Origin: Thalassocella blandensis
Lineage (GTDB): Bacteria > Pseudomonadota > Gammaproteobacteria > Pseudomonadales > Cellvibrionaceae
Direction of reading: 5' to 3'
Length of the DNA stretch: 64,000 nucleotides
NCBI GenBank assembly: GCA_902141825.1
Contig: CABFPG010000003.1
Span: 620,001 to 684,000 of the forward strand
In this document: one piece after another, positions 18,061 through 24,356 of the stretch
Layout: the number at the start of each line of letters is the position of its first letter
How positions within the stretch are numbered: the first letter of the stretch is position 1
Position numbers and translations under genes: made by a program
Notes under the pieces: model-generated
Told to the model about the DNA's origin: nothing
The model's input: the letters and a program-made list of their open reading frames with translations, nothing else
Databases searched by the model: none

Positions 18061-18085
18061 AAGGCTCTGATACAGAGCCTTTTTT
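18061..18085 (+). terminator. intrinsic terminator of the YfaZ gene
   Basis: A 9-bp stem AAGGCTCTG/CAGAGCCTT with a 3-base loop is followed by T5, 23 bases after the stop. Confidence 0.92.
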
Positions 18086-18142
18086 ATTTTCGCATCACCA
18101 CATTTCCCTATATGCCTATTTGCTAAGCCGCGCATTGACGGT

Positions 18143-18601
18143 TTAAGCATTCTTTGCCTGATACTGAGCAATAAATCGATCCAGTTTATCAGCAAAAGAT
18201 TTTCGGTCTGCCTGACTGAAAGCCGGTGGTCCACCGGAATCAATGCCACTGGAACGTAGAGTTTCCATAAAATCGCGCATATTTAAGCGGGCTTTTATAT
18301 TGTCTGGGGTAAAACGCTCCCCTCTTGCACTTAACGCATGCCCACCTTTTTCGATAACATCAGCCGCCAAGGGTATATCGCTGGTGATCACCAAATCTCC
18401 AGGGCTGAGACGCTTGACGATCTCATTGTCAGCTTCGTCAAAGCCTGAGGTCACCTGCAGCATAGCAATATAGGGGGAACGCGGTACGCGCAAGGCTTGA
18501 TTTGCCACCAACACCACCTCGAGCTTGGTTCGTTCTGCCACACGATATAAAATTTCTTTAATCACAACCGGACAAGCATCTGCATCGACCCAGATTTTCA
18601 T
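18143..18601 (-). CDS. yaiI: YaiI/YqxD family protein (UPF0178, DUF188)
   Basis: The 152-residue protein shows all family signatures: [17 protein letters not shown] at the N-terminus, [10 protein letters not shown], the [11 protein letters not shown] segment, and [13 protein letters not shown] near residue 108. The acidic DAD and TSD clusters resemble a NYN/PIN-like nuclease site, but no activity is established. It is cytoplasmic and apparently monocistronic, convergent with the YfaZ gene. Confidence 0.95.
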   Translation of the reverse strand: MKIWVDADACPVVIKEILYRVAERTKLEVVLVANQALRVPRSPYIAMLQVTSGFDEADNEIVKRLSPGDLVITSDIPLAADVIEKGGHALSARGERFTPDNIKARLNMRDFMETLRSSGIDSGGPPAFSQADRKSFADKLDRFIAQYQAKNA

Positions 18602-18796
18602 AGTTTAACCTTTCACACTAATCACTTTTCCTGCCCGTTACACCATATCCTCACTCAATAACTCTGACTGAATACAATGTCCTGAACAATCACTGCTGCA
18701 GTATATCCTAGACTACTTACAAACGACTCATGCACGGTCCTATCCATCGCACCATCGCAGATCCGCTACGATCTGACGTTTCAGCCTTGCCCTTGC

Positions 18797-18901
18797 TCTC
18801 TGGTCTTTTGATCTCTGGTCTTTTGATCTCTGGTCTTTTGATCTCTGGTCTTTTGATCTCTGGTCTTTTGATCTTTAGTCTCTTGATCTTTCCTCTTGGC
18901 C
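18797..18901. repeat. 15-bp tandem repeat array (five exact copies plus two degenerate)
   Basis: The unit TCTCTGGTCTTTTGA is repeated exactly five times from 18797 to 18871, then decays through two related units (TCTTTAGTCTCTTGA and TCTTTCCTCTTGGCC). Because 15 is a multiple of three, all frames stay open across it, which explains long spurious frames on both strands. Confidence 0.95.
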
Positions 18902-19215
18902 ACTCCATTGACTTTTACGATCAAATATTCACCTTTCGCGCGCCGCAACGCTATAAACGCTATAGTGCCAGGCGATTCATTCATCAGACAGACAATGAAT
19001 TATACCGCCTCCGCCATCCAACACGGCGTATTGGAATACGCAGTATACAACTCATAGATATCAAGGAAAAAAGTCCCGTGCGGCTGAGTTTTGCGGTGAA
19101 AACTGAGGTAAGATCAGGCTCAAGCAGAGAACACTGGCGTATGCGCATGGCGAAAGCTTTGATTTACATGCCGGATGAAAATGATTTTAAGATTTTCTTC
19201 ACTCTTTGCTTGAAA

Positions 19216-19250
19216 CTGTTTGAATATACAGGTACTGTATATTCAAACAG
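19216..19250. promoter_or_regulatory. double LexA (SOS) box
   Basis: Two exact CTGT-N8-ACAG sites lie at 19216-19231 and 19235-19250, separated by three bases. Each is the reverse complement of the other, so together they form a perfect 16-bp-arm palindrome. They lie 75 bases before yebG, a known SOS gene, and should bind two LexA dimers. Confidence 0.9.
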
Positions 19251-19324
19251 ACATTCATCGTAGAACACTTTACGAGTAGCGAATATTCACAACTCATGAC
19301 TTTTCATAATAACGGGAGGCAAAG

Positions 19325-19633
19325 ATGGCGGTAATAGCCGTTTGGAAATGCGATCGGGATGGGACCATGTTTGACACAAAAAAAGAAGCCGAAGAACACG
19401 ACAAAATGTTGGAGCTCGCAGCCAACATCACCAGCCTTATTGAACAACATGTTGATATTGATGAAAAAGCCAGCGAAAGCATTGGCTTAATTCTAGCGAA
19501 GCGACGCGAAAAGCTTGCGGTTGCCTGTAAAGGCAAACCCGAAGTTTTGCTGGAAGCTGAAGAGGAAGAAAGCACAGAAAAAGCAGAAAATTCCGATGGC
19601 AACAAGGTGACCAATTTAGCAGCGAATGCTTAA
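19325..19633 (+). CDS. yebG: DNA damage-inducible protein YebG
   Basis: The 102-residue protein matches YebG: MAVIAVWKCDRDGTMFDTKK, then EAEEHDKMLELAANITSLIE and GLILAKRREKLAVACKGKP. The acidic and Lys-rich tail beyond residue 80 is longer than in E. coli. An exact GGGAGG ribosome site precedes the ATG. The LexA sites upstream support SOS control. The biochemical role of YebG is not established. Confidence 0.93.
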   Translation: MAVIAVWKCDRDGTMFDTKKEAEEHDKMLELAANITSLIEQHVDIDEKASESIGLILAKRREKLAVACKGKPEVLLEAEEEESTEKAENSDGNKVTNLAANA

Positions 19634-20070
19634 TCGCCATACGGCAAATTTCAAAAAAGTTTTCTCTATGTGAGAGAAATTCGCGTACAGACACTTCTAC
19701 CGGTCTAAGCGCGAAAGAGTGTTGGCATTACTTCGCATCCCTCTACCCCCAACGCGCTGATTGATGTGAAGTTTTGACAACACGACAGGTTATAGGGACT
19801 TAGCCTGATTTTACCCGGTCCATTACACCACACTGACCACAATGGACCAAAATCATCTTACCGCCTTCGGGCGGTTTTTTTTGCGCGTACTACTTGATAT
19901 ACACTCGCATACTTTTTATCTTGGGCGCGCCATTAATTATTCTCCATGACATAATTTTATGTATGCCATAAGGCTGTTCATAAAATAAAGTTGTCCGTGG
20001 AATATAGTTGTCCATGGAATAAAAAAAAGCGCTATACAACGTTAACACCATTGAATTACGCAGTATTAAA
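19634..20070. other. non-coding region after yebG
   Basis: No gene is supported. A strong terminator lies 226 bases after the yebG stop (19860-19882). It may end a long yebG 3'-UTR or a separate small RNA. No convincing promoter for the latter was found. Confidence 0.4.
19860..19882 (+). terminator. strong intrinsic terminator
   Basis: A 6-bp GC-rich stem ACCGCC/GGCGGT with a UUCG tetraloop is followed by seven Ts. The nearest upstream gene on this strand is yebG. Confidence 0.92.
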
Positions 20071-20364
20071 TTACAAGGTCGAAGAGTAACGCCGCAACAC
20101 TTCTACTATTTCTACTGAATAATGGGAATACCAACGCGTGCGACCTTTTTCCTGAGCCACTTGATGCAATGCATCCTGCTTCCAGGCCATAATATCTTCC
20201 TGTGTTGCCCAATAGGAGATCGCTAATTCCTGGTCATTCTCGCTGGAGGAAATAAACTCAAGGCAGCCATACTTTTCCTGCGCCAGCTCACGTAATTGCT
20301 TGGCCATGGCGAAGTACTCATCATCAAAATGTTTGATAGTGGCTCGAAAGATAACAGCAAACAT
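20071..20364 (-). CDS. antibiotic biosynthesis monooxygenase (ABM) domain protein
   Basis: The ATG at 20364 follows AGGAG by ten bases; an earlier in-frame TTG overlaps that site and is rejected. The 97-residue protein has the ferredoxin-like ABM pattern: MFAVIFRATI, a helix, YGCLEFISS, then ELAISYWATQEDIMAWKQD. Proteins of this size are usually small dimeric heme- or quinol-related oxygenases, or are uncharacterised. It lies downstream of the ExbB/ExbD-type operon with an 85-base gap and may be read through from it. Confidence 0.88.
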   Translation of the reverse strand: MFAVIFRATIKHFDDEYFAMAKQLRELAQEKYGCLEFISSSENDQELAISYWATQEDIMAWKQDALHQVAQEKGRTRWYSHYSVEIVEVLRRYSSTL

Positions 20365-20449
20365 AGCTGTACATCTCCTGGACAATAAAACTGGTGAAAG
20401 GAAAATCGCAGAGCTAACTTCAGATTAAACGTCAGCTCCGCGTTTAGTG

Positions 20450-21418
20450 TTAATAGGGCAGGAAATCCAGATCGTAATTGATCGTCATATTACCAACGTT
20501 TTTGGCTCCAAACGTAATTAAACGCATCCGGGCAATGAGCTTTCGCTCAAGGTCTGCATCTTTCAAATCACTTGAAACGATCGAGGCATTGATTACTTTA
20601 CCATTGCCATCAATTTCAATTTTAAAGACCACCTTCCCTTCCAGGGCAGGATTTTTACGCAGCGCACGATGGTAAATTTTGTAAAAAGCATTTTTGTGCT
20701 TCTCCATCACCGCACGAATTTCCTCTTCGCTGCGCGAGCCTTTAGCCTGTGTTGTTGCAGCAGCTGTCGGCGCTTTGCCAGACCCCACATCCAGTTTGCT
20801 GTCCACCTTCGTACTACTCTTGCCGGACAGTGCGACCCCACCGGTATTACGGCTAAGGTTACTGGTGTTGACTCCGCCACTGGTTTTCTTGGCGCCACTG
20901 GTAATAATATCTCGACTTTGTTCGGCCGCTTTACCTGTAGACTGAGTGACTTCCTGATTTACATCTGAAAGATCAAAAGAATCTCGCATATCCGATAATG
21001 CATCTGCAAACTGATTAATCTCAGCTTGAGCCTGTTCTCTTGCCTTTTCTACCATCTTCACTTCTGGCTTAGGCGTAGGTTTGGGCTTGTCTTCTTTTTT
21101 TGGCTCTTTCTTCGGCTCTTCTTTAGGTTCTTCTTTTTTCGGCTCTTCTTTTTCTTTTGGCTTTGGCGTAGGTTTAGGCGTTGGACGCGGAGTTGGCTTC
21201 GGCAATTCTTTCTGTTCCAGCACTACCTTGGCCAATTGCGGTGGTAATTTTTCCAGCTCTTCACGCTTGGGTTCCGGCACATTGATAAAAGGAATTGCAA
21301 TGCTGAGCAATATTGCTGGAATTATAAGATAGCGAAAAATTTTCCAAAACTGACGATCATCTTCGTCCGTCGAACTCCACGGCAGCTGTAAGTTGGGTGC
21401 AGCGATTAATCGAGCCAT
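20450..21418 (-). CDS. TonB-like protein with AgmX/PglI C-terminal domain
   Basis: The ATG at 21418 has an AGGAGG site, giving 322 residues; the longer frame lies inside the upstream gene. One transmembrane helix (about residues 28-48, YLIIPAILLSIAIPFINV) is followed by a long Pro/Lys/Glu-rich spacer (about 70-125) that could cross the periplasm, a Ser/Thr/Gly-rich part, and a C-terminal AgmX/PglI domain (about 230-322; KIYHRALRKNPALEGKVVFK, then RMRLITFGAKN). The layout is that of TonB, but the C-terminal domain is that of gliding-motility proteins. It is the last gene of the operon and should pass energy from the ExbB/ExbD-type motor to the outer membrane. Confidence 0.9.
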   Translation of the reverse strand: MARLIAAPNLQLPWSSTDEDDRQFWKIFRYLIIPAILLSIAIPFINVPEPKREELEKLPPQLAKVVLEQKELPKPTPRPTPKPTPKPKEKEEPKKEEPKEEPKKEPKKEDKPKPTPKPEVKMVEKAREQAQAEINQFADALSDMRDSFDLSDVNQEVTQSTGKAAEQSRDIITSGAKKTSGGVNTSNLSRNTGGVALSGKSSTKVDSKLDVGSGKAPTAAATTQAKGSRSEEEIRAVMEKHKNAFYKIYHRALRKNPALEGKVVFKIEIDGNGKVINASIVSSDLKDADLERKLIARMRLITFGAKNVGNMTINYDLDFLPY

Positions 21419-21419
21419 G

Positions 21420-21959
21420 CTACCCTCCTGTTCCAGCTTGTGGAAGATTCGCCGCATCAGCGTCTTCAGGCACACGGCTAACCGCAAGAGAAATATTACG
21501 ATAATCTGATTTTGCGCAGGTCGTCATGATTTTCTTCAGCAGTTTATAAGGCGTTGATTGATCTCCCATAATGGTGACATCACGCCCTTTCTCTTTTTCT
21601 TCCGGCGTCTGGTAAGGCTTACGTGAAGCTAGATAGTCCAACTCCTTTTTTAAGGCCTCAATTTCAGATTCCTTACTGGCTAGAATCGGCGCTACACTCG
21701 CTACTTTGCGCCCCCCAACCAGAATGTCGTCCTGGCTGACCATCACCACCAGGTTGTCTTCTGGTTTTTTATCCGCTACAGATTCCGGTAAGGTAATGTC
21801 TTTATTATTCTGTAACACTTCCACATCAGAAGAGTTTACCAATAAGAAAAACACCAGAATGGTAAAAATATCCATCAGCGAAACGAGATTGAGTTTCGAT
21901 TGCTGCTTATTGCGGCGATGTGATCTTTCCATTCGTTTGGCATGTATCGACTTCTTCAT
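21420..21959 (-). CDS. ExbD/TolR-family motor protein with conserved Asp
   Basis: The 179-residue protein has a basic N-terminus, one transmembrane helix (about residues 25-42) with the motif NLVSLMDIFTILVFFLLV, and a periplasmic domain with an added charged helix (KESEIEALKKELDYLASRK). Asp30 sits where ExbD and TolR keep the proton-carrying Asp. Its stop is two bases before the AgmX-type start and its own start abuts the stop of the other ExbD-like gene, so translation is coupled. Confidence 0.92.
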   Translation of the reverse strand: MKKSIHAKRMERSHRRNKQQSKLNLVSLMDIFTILVFFLLVNSSDVEVLQNNKDITLPESVADKKPEDNLVVMVSQDDILVGGRKVASVAPILASKESEIEALKKELDYLASRKPYQTPEEKEKGRDVTIMGDQSTPYKLLKKIMTTCAKSDYRNISLAVSRVPEDADAANLPQAGTGG

Positions 21960-22511
21960 TTATTTGCCTCCTGTTTTACGCGGAGGCAGATTGTCGACAG
22001 GTGCTTCACCTAACGAAATAATCGGGAATAATTCTGCATCGACAACACTGGCCACATGCACCGCTTTAAAACTGCGAACGGTATCCATGGATTTCACCAG
22101 CGTCTGATAATCTGTATCAGGTTGCGAAAGAATCAAAATATCTTTTTTGTCTTTGCCTTGTTCACGCAGTTGTCTTTTGATTTCCTGGAGAACGTCCGAC
22201 AAAAGTTTAAAATCATGAACTTTTTCACCGCTTTCTTCATCTAAGATTTTAGGCAAGAGTTTAAGCGGACTTCCCGCGGGATAATTCACTAAAAGTTCGT
22301 TTGGCAATATCACCAGTTCTATAGAGTCATTTTCTTTGTCACTGTCATTGGGTTCTGAGCTCGAACTTAAGTCAGGCAGTTTCAAATCCAATACCGTGAC
22401 ATGGGAAAACACCATACTCATCAAGAGTACGGGCACCAGAATAATCATCAAATTCATAAAGGAAGTGATGTCGAGATCCGCTTCCTGTTTTCTATAACGT
22501 CTTTTTCGCAT
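21960..22511 (-). CDS. ExbD-like protein lacking the channel Asp
   Basis: The 183-residue protein has an N-terminal transmembrane helix and a periplasmic ExbD/TolR-like domain. The helix reads DITSFMNLMIILVPVLLMSM; Asn20 replaces the Asp that carries protons in ExbD and TolR. The periplasmic part is long, with an acidic Ser-rich linker and ILILSQPDTDYQTLVKSMD. The gene lies between the TolQ-like gene and the Asp-containing ExbD gene. It probably forms a heterodimer with that partner, serving as a structural arm. Confidence 0.9.
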   Translation of the reverse strand: MRKRRYRKQEADLDITSFMNLMIILVPVLLMSMVFSHVTVLDLKLPDLSSSSEPNDSDKENDSIELVILPNELLVNYPAGSPLKLLPKILDEESGEKVHDFKLLSDVLQEIKRQLREQGKDKKDILILSQPDTDYQTLVKSMDTVRSFKAVHVASVVDAELFPIISLGEAPVDNLPPRKTGGK

Positions 22512-22544
22512 AACCCGGCCGCGTGTGTTTGTGTGTTTGCTGTG

Positions 22545-23210
22545 TTATTTCACTGCATCCGCTTGTCGTGTACGTGAGCCAAAGGCGTTGCCAGACGACA
22601 TTATGTTTAAACACTTCACGCCAGCCATTTCCAGACTGTCCACAATTTCAGTGGTTTTGTTTTGCAAGGTTGCATGTAACAACAATAGAGGAATAGCCGC
22701 CATCAAACCGAAGGCCGTGGTATTCATCGCAACCGAAATACTTTGAGAAAGCAACGTCGCCTTTTCGGTAGGATCGGCGTTTGCCACCGCGGTAAAGGCT
22801 GCGATCAAGCCCATAATGGTCCCAAGCAGACCAAGCAGGGTGGCAATGTTCGCCAGGGTCGCCAGATAGTGGGTACGCTTTTCTAAACGTGGCACCGCTT
22901 CCATGACCCCTTCTTCCATCGCGTATTCGATATCATCACGTCGAGGCGTTTGCTGCATACGAGCCACACCCGAGGCGACAATACGACCAATGGGAGCTTT
23001 ACTGTTGCGAGCAAGATCGATTACGCCGGAGTAATCCTTCTTACGCAGCAACGGCAAAATACGATCGAAGGTGCGACGGTTTGACATTTTTGCGTGAGTT
23101 AAAAACAACCATCGCTCGATGGCTAAAGCCAAGCCCACTACTAATACCAAAGCGATTGGGTACATGTAGGGCCCACCGTTTTGGAAAAAACTCACAACAT
23201 TGTTCAACAT
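22545..23210 (-). CDS. MotA/TolQ/ExbB proton channel family protein
   Basis: The 221-residue protein has three transmembrane segments: one near residues 15-33 (YPIALVLVVGLALAIERWL) and two in the conserved C-terminal block (about 115-190; ATLLGLLGTIMGLIAAF and NTTAFGLMAAIPLLLLH). These are the signatures of the ExbB/TolQ/MotA channel. With the two ExbD-like proteins it forms a proton-driven motor in the inner membrane. It is 33 bases before the first ExbD-like gene and 135 bases after the small exported protein gene, a gap that could hold an internal promoter. Confidence 0.95.
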   Translation of the reverse strand: MLNNVVSFFQNGGPYMYPIALVLVVGLALAIERWLFLTHAKMSNRRTFDRILPLLRKKDYSGVIDLARNSKAPIGRIVASGVARMQQTPRRDDIEYAMEEGVMEAVPRLEKRTHYLATLANIATLLGLLGTIMGLIAAFTAVANADPTEKATLLSQSISVAMNTTAFGLMAAIPLLLLHATLQNKTTEIVDSLEMAGVKCLNIMSSGNAFGSRTRQADAVK

Positions 23211-23345
23211 AAAGCCTTTGCCTCCGAATATAATTTGAGCATTTTGTTAACGCATGTGCGTCTTCATAGCCCTGGCTGTATTCCTAAATTATTGTTTAAA
23301 AAGAAAAGTAATTGGTTACTAACAAAGCCTGCCTGCGCGGAGGCT

Positions 23346-23630
23346 TCATTGTTGCAATTCGTCTAACTGCTCAATGTATTTGACTTGGCGCTGATGTTCA
23401 ATTCGCTCAACATGGCCAAACAGATTTTCCATCGCTTTTGGCTCCAAGGGCAAATAAAGTATGGTCGTATCCTCCGCAGCTTTCCAGGGAACAATGTAAA
23501 GTACTTTTGGCTGCTCCTGGTTACCCACAATTGTGTCGCTTAAATTAATGACATTGCTGTCCTGTGCGGAGCAAAGTCCTGCGCTCAATAACATACCTGC
23601 AAATATGATTCTGCGAATGTTCACGGGCAT
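23346..23630 (-). CDS. small exported protein of unknown function
   Basis: The 94-residue protein has a clear signal peptide (MPVNIRRIIFAGMLLSAGLC, cleavage near CSAQ) and about 70 mature residues with no family I recognise. The mature part has ILYLPLEPKAMENLFGHVE and a Gln/Glu-rich end that may form a helix. It lies between the TPR lipoprotein gene (6-base gap) and the TolQ-like gene in the motor operon, so it is probably a periplasmic accessory of that machine. Confidence 0.78.
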   Translation of the reverse strand: MPVNIRRIIFAGMLLSAGLCSAQDSNVINLSDTIVGNQEQPKVLYIVPWKAAEDTTILYLPLEPKAMENLFGHVERIEHQRQVKYIEQLDELQQ

Positions 23631-23636
23631 AATCGT

Positions 23637-24356
23637 TTACTCCTTCATACGGCGAGATAAATCGGCAATCCAACCTTTCAGCTGCCGATCTTCGCCACCG
23701 GAAATATTTTGGCTCAGCTCGTAGTACTTCATCGCATCCTCAAAGCGTCCCATGTACAAATCATACAGAATACCGAGATTCAATGTGGACGGTAAATGAT
23801 GCGGCCATATTTTCAAGGCGGCCAGGTAAATTTGTTCCGCATCGTTAAAACGCCCTTCTTCTCGGTACAGCACACCCAGCTGTGTATAAGCATCGAGATT
23901 TTGCGGATTCGTTTCTATGGCAAACTGTAACGCTTTCTCAGCCTCATCCGGCTGACCTAACGCCTGGTATACGATACCGAGATTGATGTAGGGACCTGAA
24001 AGTGTTGGAAAAGTTGTAGTCATCAGCTGCAAGGCGCCTTCGGCGTCCTTCCACTTTTTCTTTTCCATCAACGCTTTAACTTTTTTATATTCTTTTTTAG
24101 CCTGTGATGGCACTTCGCCAGCTTGATAGGGATTCGGCAAGACAACAAAACTCGGTGTTGCCGCAGCGCCATCTTGAGCATCCCCCTCTTGAGTCAGGCC
24201 TTCCGACTTTTCTGGGTCTGCCTGATCGCTCTCTGGCTTTTTACCCATTCCTTCACAAGCGGTGATCAATACGATCAACGCCATTAAGCATCCGAGTTGA
24301 CAGTATTTTCGACAGCCCGGTAGAACTTTTGCGAAGTGAGATTTAGAAGATTGCAT
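23637..24356 (-). CDS. TPR-repeat lipoprotein
   Basis: The 239-residue protein has a lipobox signal (LITAC, Cys34), an acidic linker and about four tetratricopeptide repeats from residue 95 on (YINLGIVYQALGQPDEAEKA, DAYTQLGVLYREEGRFNDA, STLNLGILYDLYMGRFEDA). It is probably outer-membrane-anchored and faces the periplasm. Its start overlaps the end of the large TPR gene by 14 bases. Small TPR lipoproteins of this kind act as assembly scaffolds, here for the ExbB/ExbD-type machine. Confidence 0.88.
   Translation of the reverse strand: MQSSKSHFAKVLPGCRKYCQLGCLMALIVLITACEGMGKKPESDQADPEKSEGLTQEGDAQDGAAATPSFVVLPNPYQAGEVPSQAKKEYKKVKALMEKKKWKDAEGALQLMTTTFPTLSGPYINLGIVYQALGQPDEAEKALQFAIETNPQNLDAYTQLGVLYREEGRFNDAEQIYLAALKIWPHHLPSTLNLGILYDLYMGRFEDAMKYYELSQNISGGEDRQLKGWIADLSRRMKE

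Larger units (their letters stand above)
18602..19324. other. intergenic region before yebG with minisatellite and LexA boxes
   Basis: No gene is supported, although one frame is open from 18730 to 19263 because of the repeat. The region contains the 15-bp repeat array and the double LexA box, listed separately. Confidence 0.6.

Noticed and set aside
18797-18901. Possible CRISPR array
   Set aside because: The 15-bp units are directly adjacent with no spacers and no cas genes are present.
18730-19263. 177-codon open frame on the plus strand across the 15-bp repeat
   Set aside because: It is kept open by the repeat, which has no stop in any frame, and runs through the LexA boxes of yebG. It has no ribosome site and no recognisable domain.
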